NCBI RefSeq assembly: GCF_016808095.1
Contig: NC_068977.1
Location: 3,284,479-3,348,478, forward strand
Length of the DNA stretch: 64,000 bases
Direction: 5' to 3'
From: Vigna angularis
Taxonomy: Eukaryota > Streptophyta > Magnoliopsida > Fabales > Fabaceae
The first letter of the stretch is position 1. The number at the start of each line of letters is the position of its first letter. Shown piece by piece: positions 1-11,104 of the stretch. A program made the translations under genes and the position numbers. The notes under the pieces are model-generated. The model saw only the letters and a program-made list of their open reading frames with translations. It did no database searches and was not told the origin of the DNA.

Positions 1-431
1 TCATAACAGAGCACAGTTACTTGATATTCACAGGATGGTTGATATGGGTTTGGTTACAAACATTTGACATACTCTGAGAGAAGGTATCAATGTTTAGATC
101 ACATGGTAAAAGACTGGGTCACCCCAAGACAAGAAAAGCCAGGAAGATGCCACTGGTAGGTAAGGAATGCCGAGCCTTACTACTCTGTAGAATATACTTT
201 TCTGTTTCTAAAATGCAGAGCAAATACCTCATTAGATATAGAAGAAAGACCTCAATTCAAATATAAATTGCAACAAACTCAAATTTAATCCAGTTAAAAC
301 ACAATATGCATCTTATATTAAGCTAAACAAGTAGAAACAAGAAAAACTTTCTTAAACATTGCTTAACTACACTCCTTATATTTTCATAATTAGTATCATT
401 TTAATTTTGTATAAAGCATATACATACCTAC
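1..431. other. No gene recognised at left edge
   Basis: AT-rich sequence with no open frame I can support. If the PPR gene to the right has a spliced 3' UTR (see 432-486), this stretch would hold further downstream UTR or intron sequence on the minus strand, but nothing here proves it. Confidence 0.4.
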
Positions 432-486
432 CTGCAATGACCTGGTAACCAATATGCAATTTCAGCACAGTCCTTCTCTTTTCAAC
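432..486 (-). other. Possible spliced 3' UTR exon of the PPR gene
   Basis: On the minus strand a pyrimidine-rich acceptor (TTTCTACAG, ending at 487) and a strong donor (CAG|GTAGGTATG, starting at 431) bracket 55 nt. It lies about 170 bp beyond the PPR stop codon and has no coding frame of note. Introns in the 3' UTR are common in plant PPR genes. This rests only on the splice-site match; a transcript read would settle it. Confidence 0.3.
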
Positions 487-659
487 CTGTAGAAAGAAAC
501 ACAATCCTTCAGCTCAGTAATTAAAAGACCATGTTTCAGTCATACGTCTTAGCAAATAAGCCAATAGAATATGTGATTTTGCTTTACCTTTAGGTTTTGA
601 CTGGATAAACTTTAGAAATCAGAATAAATCCAAGTGCAAACCGTCTAATTGACAAACTT

Positions 660-3068
660 CTAATGAAAATGCACCCTTCTAGCTTTTACAATACCACGTT
701 TTAAAGCTGAGATGACACACGCATCTGGTGTCATTCCCTTGGAATACATTTCATTAAGCAGTATAATGGCTTTTTCCATGTGCCCTCTCGTACATAAGCC
801 AGAGACCAGAGCAGTGTATGTTACAGTATCTGGTTCTAGTCCACTGTCAATCATTTTATCAAATAGGCTTACTGCTTCTTGAAAGTTCTCTGTCTTCATG
901 TGTCCATCAATCAACACAGTGTAACAAACAACATCCGGATTTATTTCCATTTGCTCCATATCTCTCAAGATGGAAGAAACTTTCAATGATGTCTTATTTC
1001 CTTCTCCATGACGAGAGACACACCTTAAATTTGCTTTAAAGTTTCCATCAAGTAAAACTGTGTAGGTAATGACATCAGGTTTGATTCCTCTCCTCTTCAT
1101 ATCCTGCAAGAGATCATGGGCCTCTTGCAAGAAGTTCATCCTACAATAGCTATTTATCATAATTGTGTAAATTATAACATCAGGGGTGAGTCCTCTATTT
1201 ACTAAAAAATCAAAAAGAGAGCGGGCATTCTTCATATCCCCAGTCTGGCACAGTGAAGCTATAACTTTTGAATACATTATAATGCTAGGTTCAGCATTTG
1301 ACAACAACATTCTCTCCAGTAACATCTTAGCTTTCTCAATGTCACCTGTCATACAGAGTTTAGTAATTAGCTTAGAACATGAGGCATTGTTAGCCATATC
1401 TCCTTGGTTTGTCAGCTTAAGGAAAATTTCATAGGCTTTTTTTACAATGTCCACTTCACAATAGCCATTAACCATGGCAGAATAGATTTCAATACTCTTA
1501 TCTTCTAGACTGTTAAAATACGCCTCGGCTTCCAAAACATTTCCCACTGAACACAAAATTTCAATGATTAACTTATGTGTAGTAGAGTTTGGCTTCACGC
1601 CTTGACTCTCCAAACAATCCAAAAGCTTTAATGCCTCACAAGCATGACCATTTCTAAACAACCCAGTTGCCAGTACATTATATGTTATAATATCAGGTTT
1701 GAAACCCTCATCACTCATTTCCTTAAACACCCTATACCCACTAACGAGATCACCCTGAAGACAGTATCCCTTGATAAATGTTGTGTAGTGCTTAAGATCT
1801 AAAGCCACACCCCTTCTCTTCATGTCTTCCGACATCTCTATCGCATCCTCCACCTTCCCTAACTTAAACAAAGCATCAAAAACAATGTTGTAGGCAACCC
1901 CATCAAGAAACATCCCGGACTCCTTTAGTTCCTTAAACTGATCCACCACCTCCAAAGTCATGCCCATCTTTCCCAAACCATGCAGAATGTAACTAACAAT
2001 AACACAATTCGTCTTCACACCCCTCGAAATCATCTCATCATGCAAAGCCAAAGCCTTGAGCAGATTATGACCCTTACAATACCCTAGAATCAACGCAGAA
2101 TAAACAAACACATCAGGAACCAACCCTTGCCTCTCCATGTCATCAAACACACCCTGAGCCTCATCCAACTTCATCTCATTACAAAACCCGCGAACAATCG
2201 CAGTGTATGCATAAACCTCCAAAGGGGCATTACTCTTTCTAAATGCCTGCAGCACCTCATACCCCAAATCAGACCTATGTTTATTACAAAACCCTTCAAT
2301 GTAAGCAGCATAGCAATACGAATGAGGGGTGATCCCGACTCTCTCCATTTCCTCAAAAACACAGAAAGCTTGCCTCAAGTCACCCTTTTTACACAACGCC
2401 TTGATGACAATTGCATAGGAATAACAATTGGGTCTGAAACCAAACCTCTTGAGTTGCTCAAAAATAGCCAGTGCTTTATCGACCTCGCCCTGTTCCACCA
2501 ACCTGTTGAAGAGGAAGTTGCAAGTGAGAACATCAGGGACAATTCCGCGACGCCGAGTTTGGAACAGGAAATCAATGGCCTCATCAAACATGTTGAGACT
2601 AACACAGGTCTTGACAAAGCCACCAAAAACTCTGAGCAAGTAATGGTTATGGTAATCGAAGTCCTGGAAGAGTATTTCGAAGAGTTGAAGGAGGTGAAAG
2701 GAAAGATGATGATGTTTTGAGAGGGTAATGAGGTGGAGAAAGAGGGAGTCTAGTTTTCTGGGCAGGTTCCAGAAAGCGAACATTTTGGTGATGGTGGCAT
2801 AGGTTGAGAGGGTGTGCGGGAAACCGGTGCGGTGGAGGTGGTTGAGGAAGGAGAGGGCGAGGGAGGGGTGGTGGTGGAGACATTGGAGGGTTTGAAGGAC
2901 TTGGAGGGTGGTTGGGTGTGAAAGGGGCGTGGAAGGGGTGGTGTCGGAGAAAGAGGGTGGGGTGGAGTGAGCGAGTGCAGTGGATGCAAATCGCTGTGAA
3001 AAGGGTCTTAGGTTGGGTTTGTCAATGGTTTTGAAGACAAGGTTGAAAACACGAAGCCACATAGACAT
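660..3068 (-). CDS. P-class pentatricopeptide repeat protein, probably mitochondrial
   Basis: A single uninterrupted exon of 802 codons from MSMWLRVF. I chose the ATG at 3066-3068 because the next upstream in-frame ATG (3125) adds only 19 residues that look unlike a targeting peptide, while the N-terminus from here is rich in Arg, Ser and hydrophobic residues as expected for an organelle presequence. From about residue 145 to the end the protein is a tandem array of 35-residue PPR units, many ending in the P-class form PDVxTYxxLIxG, with no E, DYW or SMR domain. P-class PPR proteins bind single-stranded organellar RNA and affect its stability, processing or translation. The sequence resembles the Arabidopsis At2g26790 type from memory. 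No internal stop or frameshift is seen. A TATAA-like motif lies near 3112-3117, and an LTR-like repeat begins less than 100 bp upstream of the start. Confidence 0.9.
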   Translation of the reverse strand: MSMWLRVFNLVFKTIDKPNLRPFSQRFASTALAHSTPPSFSDTTPSTPLSHPTTLQVLQTLQCLHHHPSLALSFLNHLHRTGFPHTLSTYATITKMFAFWNLPRKLDSLFLHLITLSKHHHLSFHLLQLFEILFQDFDYHNHYLLRVFGGFVKTCVSLNMFDEAIDFLFQTRRRGIVPDVLTCNFLFNRLVEQGEVDKALAIFEQLKRFGFRPNCYSYAIVIKALCKKGDLRQAFCVFEEMERVGITPHSYCYAAYIEGFCNKHRSDLGYEVLQAFRKSNAPLEVYAYTAIVRGFCNEMKLDEAQGVFDDMERQGLVPDVFVYSALILGYCKGHNLLKALALHDEMISRGVKTNCVIVSYILHGLGKMGMTLEVVDQFKELKESGMFLDGVAYNIVFDALFKLGKVEDAIEMSEDMKRRGVALDLKHYTTFIKGYCLQGDLVSGYRVFKEMSDEGFKPDIITYNVLATGLFRNGHACEALKLLDCLESQGVKPNSTTHKLIIEILCSVGNVLEAEAYFNSLEDKSIEIYSAMVNGYCEVDIVKKAYEIFLKLTNQGDMANNASCSKLITKLCMTGDIEKAKMLLERMLLSNAEPSIIMYSKVIASLCQTGDMKNARSLFDFLVNRGLTPDVIIYTIMINSYCRMNFLQEAHDLLQDMKRRGIKPDVITYTVLLDGNFKANLRCVSRHGEGNKTSLKVSSILRDMEQMEINPDVVCYTVLIDGHMKTENFQEAVSLFDKMIDSGLEPDTVTYTALVSGLCTRGHMEKAIILLNEMYSKGMTPDACVISALKRGIVKARRVHFH

Positions 3069-3160
3069 GGAAAGAAGAACAACATATGGTGGTGGTACGG
3101 GTAGGCAAACTGCCTTATAGTGCACTGCACTATAAAAGTTTATAGTTAATTATAAACTAG

Positions 3161-4796
3161 TGTCGCAACCGAATCGCGACGGAACGACGATCCAATAAAA
3201 AAAAAAAGGAACGTTCAAAAAAGATTTGGAATCGTCATCATAGTTTATTTTAGAAAATTACGAAAAAACCATAAAATGATAAGGCATGGTATGCGAAACT
3301 GAGATTTTAAGTTTGAGAATCGGTTACGTGAAAGGTATTAGCATCCTACGCCCTAAGGCAGTACTTTTAACTAAATACGCGAATATGATGTGGTTTTCAA
3401 AATGTTTAACTATCCCCTAAAATAAAATTCTAAAGAAACAAAATATATTTTTTTAGTTTTTTGGGTCCGACAAGGATTGATCTTACTTATACGTAAAATG
3501 AGAATACAGGGTTACGTAATTCTTTCGGAAACTGCTTGGAAATTTTGTTTAGGAAATTATTTGAGAAATTTGTTTGAGAAATTGATTAAGGATAAATTTG
3601 GATTTTTGGGAAGTGAACCCGAAAAAGGACTAGCCTTGGTCCTATGTATCTCCACTTTTGATGGGGAATCAAGGATCACGTAGTTCTGGCTAGCAATATT
3701 GTTTGTTTGTTTGAAAGTGATGAGGTTTTTATTTTTTGAAGATTTTATATTCTTTTTGGTATTTTGATGTAATATTTAGATTTTTGCGTAATGAGCACTA
3801 GGCTAATGCGTATGATCGCACGAGCACTCACATGGCTTTTTCCTTATTTTTTTATTGTTTTTTTGCGTAATAAGCACTAGGCTAGGCTGATGCGTACGAT
3901 CACACGAGTACTCATACGGCTTTTTTTGTTTATTTTATATTTTGGGTAATGAATACTAGGTTGATGCGTACGATCGCACGAGTACGCATACAACTTTTTT
4001 TGTTTATTTTATATTTTGAGTAATGAATACTAGGTTGATGTGTACGATCACACGAGTACTCATACCGATATTTATATCATTACATGTTTTTTAAAGTTTT
4101 ATATATTTTTTTTATTTTTTGTAATTTTTATGCAAAACAAAACAAACAAATCTAATATATATAAATAAAAAAAGGGGTGGGGTTATCATACAAGGGGTTA
4201 CATACAGTAAAAAAAACTAATAACCAAACAAATAATGAAAATAGAGGAGCAAAAGAAACAGCCCAACAAGAATAGGAGTGCAGAGATAAAAACCAAAGGT
4301 GTGGAGTGAAATTGAGACTCTTTAGTTTTGGGCCAAAACCCCCTTTTCTTTTAACTTTGTGTCTGTGAAGGGTGTAAGGATGAAATTTGGAGGTGTCATT
4401 GAGTATTTGATTGTCAGGCCCAATTCCCTTCTTCTTTTTTCAATTTTTGTTTGCAGAAACGGATGGGCTTAAGCCCAAACTGAGTAGGGGTGCGAATGGA
4501 GAATAGGGGGTACAGGCAGGAAATGAAATTTTGTTTCCTTTGTTTTTATTTTTTTGGGAATGAGATGGGTCTGGGCCCAGGCTTAGGGAATGGATAAGGG
4601 GTGTGTGGGTGAGAAACGGGGGGTGCGTGAAGTAGAAAATTATTTCTTTTATTATAAGCATATATATGATTTTAAATGAAAGCTGGATCAGAAAGAGAGG
4701 CCCAGGCCTTTTCGTTCCTTTGCTCAGGAAAACCTTAGGGGTTCTCCCATTCTCTCTGCATCACGCCCCTTCACTGAAATGAGACCTAGGGTCTCC
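3161..4796. mobile_element. LTR-like retroelement remnant, possibly Ty3/gypsy (Ogre/Tat type)
   Basis: Begins TGTCGCAACCGAATCGCGAC and carries the phrase GGTATTAGCATCCTACGCCC, both of which I associate with long legume LTRs of the Ogre/Tat group. It has no coding capacity. It contains a local tandem repeat (3786-4075) and is cut at 4797 by the copia element's 3' LTR. The far end was not found, so this may be a solo or truncated LTR. The family assignment is from memory and weak; that it is repeat DNA rather than a gene is more secure. Confidence 0.4.
3786..4075. repeat. Four imperfect tandem copies with a GTACGATC core
   Basis: Four copies spaced roughly 65-90 bp apart, starting near 3786, 3865, 3953 and 4019. 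Each has GTAATGARYACTAGG, then GATGYGTACGATCRCACGAG, then a T-rich spacer. The core GTACGATCGCACGAG is partly palindromic. The copies differ by several substitutions and by spacer length. Confidence 0.7.
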
Positions 4797-5232
4797 TGTA
4801 AGCAATTCTTTAATTTTCAATTGAATGAAAAATACACACAGGATCTTGAATTTTTATGATACTTACTATTTTCTCATACACAGTAGAAAAGAACTTACCT
4901 GGATCCATTGTAGAGTTTCTTCCTGTCAATGTTCTCCCTTCTCTTACTCCTCTTTAATACTTTCTTGATGATATAGAAATTCTAAGGAATGTCACAGTAT
5001 CTTTTCTTTTTCCAGAGAACGTAACCTTTCTTTCTCTCTTTTCAGAAACTTAACTTGTCAACCGTAGTCTCATCTTTTTCCCTCTTTTATGATATTTTAA
5101 TTAACTTTAATAAAATACCAAAATGCCCTTTATTGAAGTGAGAAGAGAGGGATTAATTTTAATAACTCTAAATACATCAAAGTTATACTTTAAATTACAT
5201 GAACCAATCTTAAATATTAATATAATTTAACA
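4797..5232 (-). repeat. Copia 3' LTR
   Basis: Starts TGTAAGCAATTC and ends TAACA on the plus strand (TG...CA). It matches 10652-11104 closely, apart from an internal gap of roughly 55 bp after AATAACTCTAAA that is filled in the 5' LTR. It carries about 40 bp at its inner end that the 5' LTR has lost. Confidence 0.88.
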
Positions 5233-5245
5233 TTCTCCCACTTGG
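5233..5245 (-). other. Copia polypurine tract
   Basis: Read on the minus strand this is CCAAGTGGGAGAA, a purine run directly against the 3' LTR and the expected second-strand priming site. Its position fixes the inner LTR boundary at 5232. Confidence 0.75.
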
Positions 5246-5601
5246 TTCATGTGATGACTTGAAGATCTAAACTAAACTTTAAGTGCGCACCATTCATTAG
5301 AATTATCAAGTCATCATCCTTATATGAATTGAAATGATCGGATCATGGCGGGCAAAAGTCATGAATGACAAGATTCCTTCCATGTATCACATAATCAAAC
5401 CAACTCAACATAACTTTAATCAATCTTTTAACTTTCATGTCTCTAAAAGAGATATAACATGTTACCACAATCAATAATACATGTATATAACTTAATGTGG
5501 ATAACAATAGAATAAAGAGAAACATAACTTTAATTGAATTCACAAGTGTCATAACAATACAAGCATATAACTATACATATCCATAAAGATAGATAACATC
5601 A

Positions 5602-8600
5602 TCATGTTAATATTGACTTATCCATAATGCCCATACTTTCAACATGGCCAATAAAAGTTTTGGGCGGTAGTCCTTTAGTTAACGGATCTGCTATCATCAA
5701 ATCCGTACCAATATGCTCAATTAACACTCTACGTTTCTGCACTTCTTCTTTGACCGACAAGTATTTCAAATCCATGTGTTTAGCACCCTTTGAGTACTTG
5801 TCATTTTTAGAGAAGAAGACGGCTGCGAAATTATCACAATAAATCCTTATCGGCCTAGCAATACTGTCAATAATGCCAAGCCTCGATACAAAGTTCCGCA
5901 ACCACAAAGCATGAACCGTGGCCTCAAAGCATGCCACGAATTCAGCTTCCATGGTGGAAGTAGCAATGACTGATTGTTTTGCACTTTTCCAAGAAATTGC
6001 TCCTCCAGCTAATAGATAAACATAACCCAATGTGGATTTTCTTGAATCCACACATCCAGCATAGTCTGAATCCGAGTAGTCAATCACTTCAAGATGATCT
6101 GACTTTCTATAGGTGAGCATGTATTCTTTGGTACCTTGTAAATACCTAAGAACTTTCTTTGCAGCTTTCCAATGATCCATTCCGGGATTACTTTGATATC
6201 GGCCTAACATTCCAACAGCAAAACTGATATCTAGCCGAGTACAAGTTTGAGCATACATCAAACTCCCTACCACTGACGCATAAGGAATAGACTCCATGGC
6301 CTTTCGTTCCAAATTATTCTTGGGACATTGCATTTGACTAAACTTGTCTCCTTTTTTAATTGAAACTATTCCAGGAGAACATTTTTCCATTCTGAATCTC
6401 TCTAACACTTTGTTAATATAGCCTTTTTGAGACAAACTTAACAATCCTTGTGATCTATCACGGAATATTTCTATTCCTATCACATAAGATGCCTCATTCA
6501 TATCTTTCATTTCAAAGTTGCTAGAGAGAAACTTCTTTACATCATGTAACATACCAACATCATTAGTAGCAAGAAGAATGTCGTCAACATATAGAACCAA
6601 TATAACAAACTTACTCCCACTGATCTTCATATATATACATCGGTCAACGGTGTTCTCTACAAAACCATATGAAGTTATGATATCATTGAATTTTAGATAC
6701 CATTGTCGGGAAGCTTGTTTCAGTCCATATATTGATTTCTTCAATTTACACACCAAATTTTCTTTTCCTGTTATTGTGAAACCTTCTGGTTGGTCCATAT
6801 AAACTTCCTCTTCTAAGTCACCATTCAGAAAAGCCAAAACAATTCTCAAAGAGTCCTTCTTAGAAACAGGAGAGAAGGTCTCTTTGTAGTCAATGCCTTC
6901 CTTTTGAGTGAAACCTTTGGCGACTAATCTAGCTTTATACCTTTCAATATTGCCTTTTGAGTCATGTTTAGTCTTAAAGACCCATTTACAACCGACTCTT
7001 TTTGAACCCTTAGGCAATTCAACTAAATCCCATACTTTATTGTCATCCATTGATTTCAATTCTTCTTTCATAGCATTCAACCAATTCTCTGAATTATTAC
7101 TTTCCATGGCTTGTTTGAAAAAGACTGGATCCTCATCAATGCTTAAGTCACATTCATGTTCAACAGAGTAAACCACATAATCATTCGAAATAGCAGGTCT
7201 TTTCTCCCTTACAGACCTTCTTAATGCTGCTTCTTGTGGTTCCTCTATCAATTGCTCATTTATGACTTGCTCATTTGTGACTTGCTCATTGTCAATTGGC
7301 TCAACATTTATATGTTCATTTTGTGGGATTGGAACATTAATTTGTTGTCTCTGCTTGTTGTGTGACTGTGATACAACAAGAGGGATAACAACTTCAGAAG
7401 AGACATTAGATGTAGAAACATTATTAGTATGCTCTTGAATATCCACTATTCGTGATTCCTCACTCCCACTAAATTGACCATTTTCAATGAACCGAGCATT
7501 TCCAGACTCAACTATTCTTGTACTATGGTTAGGGCAATAAAATCTATATCCCTTTGATTTTTCAGGATAACCGATGAAGTAACCACTAATGGTTCTTGCA
7601 TCAAGCTTCTTTTCATGTGGATTATATAACCTTACCTCTGCCGGACAACCCCAAACATGAAGATGTCTCAAACTGGGTTTCCTTCCAGTCCATAGTTCAT
7701 AAGGAGTTTTAGAAACTGCTTTGCTAGGAACCCTGTTAACCAGATATACAGTAGTCTTTAATGAATACATCCACAAAGATAAAGGAATATTACTATGACT
7801 TAACATACTCCTAACCATATCCATAAGAGTACGATTCCGCCTTTCTGCTACACCATTTTGTTGTGGTGTACCGGGCATTGTATACTGTGCACATATACCC
7901 CGACTTTCAAGAAACTTTGCAAATGGACCTGGACATTGTCCACTCTCATCAGTTTTACCATAATATTCACCACCTCTACCAGATCTCACCACTTTTACTT
8001 TTCTATCTAATTGTCTTTCCACCTCATTTATGAACACCTCAAGGGCATTCACTGATTGAGATTTTTCATGTAATAGATATATATAACAATAACGTGAGAA
8101 ATCATCAATAAAGGAGATAAAATATTTTTCACCACTCCAGGATTTAATGTCAAAAGGACCACAAATATCAGTGTGTATTAACTCAAGAAGTTGACTACTT
8201 CTTGTGGCAGGATATTTTGATATGTGTTTTGTTTGTTTACCCTTAATACAATCAATACATACATCCCAGTCATCAAAATCCAATTGAGGCAAAATTTCAT
8301 TTTTAACTAACCTCAACATCCTTTCTTTGGATATGTGACCTAATCTTTTATGCCATAAGAAAGCAGAACATTATTTTCCTGCACCACAGTTTCTATCAAC
8401 AACATGTTCAACATTAAACAGGGATTCAGAAAAATTAACATCAAGATTTAAATGATATAAACCATCCAATAATGTACCAGAACCATAATAGTACGAAAGT
8501 TTATACAAATGAAAAATACCATTTTCAATCTTAAAGTTAAAACCTAAATAATCCAACTTTGCAACAGAAATTAAATTCCTAGCACAACCAGGAACATAGA

Positions 8601-9544
8601 GACACTTTTCAAGATTCAGACAATAGCCAGTGTCTAGAATCAATCTGTAAGTCCCAATTCCTTCTATTCGTGCCTTCATTTTGTTCCCCATATATAAATA
8701 CTTTTCAGTTCCTTTTATGGGCTGGATTGAAAGGAATCCCTTTCTTTTCGAACCAAGATTTTCTTTTCGGACAATCTTTCTTGAAGTGACCTACTTTCTT
8801 GCAAAAGAAACATTTCTGGTCCTTCTGGATATTGCCCTTATTCACTTTCATTGGGGCTTTGTCCTTCTTGTTCTTCTTTCCTGATTTGGCTTTACTGAAG
8901 CTAGCACCTTCATGAGTTGTGAGATGGATAGAATGATCTTTCATTTTCTTCAATCTCCCTTCCTCTTGTATCAACATGGCTTTAATTTCTTGAAAGTTCC
9001 ATTTGTCTTTAAGAGTGTTATAGTTCACTTGGAACTGGCCAAATTTAGTAGGAAGAGAGTTCATGATGAACTGTACTAGAAAAGACTCATTCACCTACAT
9101 TCCCATTGACTTCAATCTTGCTGCTATATTTGCCATTCCATTTACATGGTCATGTATGGGCTGCGACCAGTCAAACTTTTTGGTAGTCAGCTCACTCATA
9201 AGAGTTCCTACAATAGACTTGTTAGTTATGTCTGATTGTGAGTACTCTTTGATCAGTTTCATGAATTCCTTTGCATTTTCCGTTTTAGGCATAGAAGGCT
9301 TTACATTCTCTGCCATAGACATGCGCATCAAGTTTAGTGACAGCCTGTTAGACCTATGCCAAGCCTCATGAAGAGACTTCTCATCATCTGTACTAGTCAC
9401 TGTAATGGCTGCGGGCATTTCATCCATCATAATTGCCATGTCCAAGTCTAAGACACCCAGTTGGAACTGGATTTGTTCTGACCAATCAGCATAATTGAGC
9501 CCATTAAACTTGACCACATTGTTGCTTAAACCTGATAAATTCAT
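5602..9544 (-). pseudogene. Copia gag-pol polyprotein, degenerate
   Basis: Gag starts at 9544 (MNLSGLSNNVVKFNG) and is interrupted by TAG at 9095-9097. It continues in the same frame through a CX2CX4HX4C zinc knuckle to a stop at 8705-8707. The D-S/T-G region of the protease is missing; the frame resumes near 8691 with the post-active-site segment and is stopped again by TAA at 8371-8373, just before the integrase-joining motif LWHKRLGH. From 8319 a 905-codon frame is open. It has integrase with the first Asp (HTDICGP), RSGRGGEY where RSDRGGEY is expected, and GVAERRNRT. Reverse transcriptase keeps YVDD but jumps from LRIVLAF to [14 protein letters not shown], so the segment with the first catalytic Asp is absent. 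RNase H follows. The product could not be active. Confidence 0.93.
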
Positions 9545-10630
9545 GTAAGCTGGAAATAATACAGAAGCTCATACATTAATGTTTTGATAAAAATTAATGG
9601 ATTCAAACAAATTACTACACTAGTCATACATTCAAGTTCACCTTTGGGTGACACTTAAACTGATAGGTAATCATTTAAGTCATTCATTTAAGTTCACCTT
9701 TGGGTGATTCTTAAACTGACAAATTCCATATACACTTTGATAAACAATCAATCATATTTTAAGTCTATATGTATGTTATCTTTTGATATACAAACATATT
9801 TATTAAGTACATGAATTGTCTTACTTTAATGTCATCAATTATAAACAATGGTTCACCTTTGGTAATCCATATACACTTTAATATCAATGACTAGTTACTC
9901 TCCAAAATTCAACGTAATTGAATTTCCTTCTTCCAAATACATATAATTCATAAAACAAAATTATATCATATATGTCAGTAGCACTTTTCAAATTAAAAGT
10001 ATCTGAAACCTTCCCACTTTTAATTCACATTTAATTTCCATATTTGAATTTCCATTCAATACAGTAACAATAACCATGTTTACAATATAATAATAATATA
10101 AGTTGCAACAATAAATTGCTTTACTGTGAAAAATATGTGTTGTAACGTTATGCCAAATAGAAAACCCGCGGCTGGATAAAACACGTTACAGTGATGCAAC
10201 AATAAAGTTGCTTCCAAAATAAAAAATGAAATTCCACTACAACAATAAAGTTGCTTCCAAAATGGAATTTCGGGGCTGAAGATGTGCAAAATAAAGTTGC
10301 TTGCACACCATGCAACAGTAAATTGCGGCTTGGATTCTTGTGCATGAAAAAAAAAATTGCGGCTTCAAAATTCACGATACAGTGAATTGAAATAATCAAC
10401 AGTAAATTTGCTTTTAAACTTTCGACTTCCAGGGTAAAATTCACGTTAAAGTGAATTGAACTTTCTTGCATCAATAAAAAAAAATGATATCTTAAAACCC
10501 TACAGCTTGGATTTCATGCCAATAAAATTAATTAAACATATGAAAATTTAAAATCCCAAATTTTATAATTCAAAAATTAGGGTTTCACAAAATTGAGAAA
10601 ATTACTATTCATGGATAATCACAAAATTCA

Positions 10631-10649
10631 GAACCTGGTTCTGATACCA
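10631..10649 (-). other. Copia primer-binding site, initiator Met tRNA
   Basis: Read on the minus strand: TGGTATCAGAACCAGGTTC, two bases inside the 5' LTR end. TGGTATCAGA is the usual plant complement of the 3' end of initiator Met tRNA. It fixes the element's orientation as minus. Confidence 0.88.
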
Positions 10650-10651
10650 CT

Positions 10652-11104
10652 TGTAAGCAATTCTTTAATTTTCAATTGAATGAAAAACACACACAGGATC
10701 TTGAATTTTCATGATATTCACTATTCTCTCATACACAGTAGAAAATAACTTATCTGGATCCATTGTAGAGTTTCTTCCTGTCAATGTTCTTCCTTCTCTT
10801 ACTCCTCTTTAATGCTTTCTTGATGATATAGAAATTCTGAGAAATGTCACCGTATCTTTTCTTTTTCCAGAGAACGTAACCTTTCTTTCTCTCTTTTCAA
10901 AAACTTAACCTGTCAACCGTAGTCTCATCTTTTTCCCTCTTTTATGATATTTTAATTAACTTTAATAAAATACCAAAATACTCTTTATTAAAGTGAGAAG
11001 AGAGGGATTAATTTTAATAACTCTAAAATAATCCCTATAACTTTAATACATTATATTCTAATAATCATCACATTAGAATCTGTACATCAAAATTATACTT
11101 TAAA
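10652..11104 (-). repeat. Copia 5' LTR, outer end missing
   Basis: Matches the 3' LTR from TGTAAGCAATTC onward through TATACTTTAAA, then stops and gives way to GGTTTAATACC, the tip of MULE A. The last 40 or so bases expected from the other LTR (TTACATGAACC...TTTAACA) are not found here nor past the MULE. Confidence 0.85.

Larger units (their letters stand above)
4797..11104 (-). mobile_element. Inactive Ty1/copia LTR retrotransposon
   Basis: A minus-strand element: 5' LTR (10652-11104, truncated), primer-binding site, about 1.1 kb of leader, gag-pol relic (5602-9544), polypurine tract and 3' LTR (4797-5232). Domain order gag, zinc knuckle, protease remnant, integrase, reverse transcriptase, RNase H is that of Ty1/copia. 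It is dead: at least three in-frame stops in gag and the gag-integrase joint, loss of the protease active-site region, a substituted integrase Asp and a gap in reverse transcriptase. The 5' LTR ends exactly where the terminal inverted repeat of MULE A begins, so the outer target duplication (TCTCC would be the copy at 4792-4796) cannot be confirmed. Confidence 0.93.

Noticed and set aside
2127..2720. 197-codon open frame on the plus strand inside the PPR gene
   Set aside because: It is the complement of the PPR coding sequence with no domain of its own.
10080..10474. Small frames in the copia leader
   Set aside because: No similarity to gag or a known accessory protein; AT-rich chance frames.
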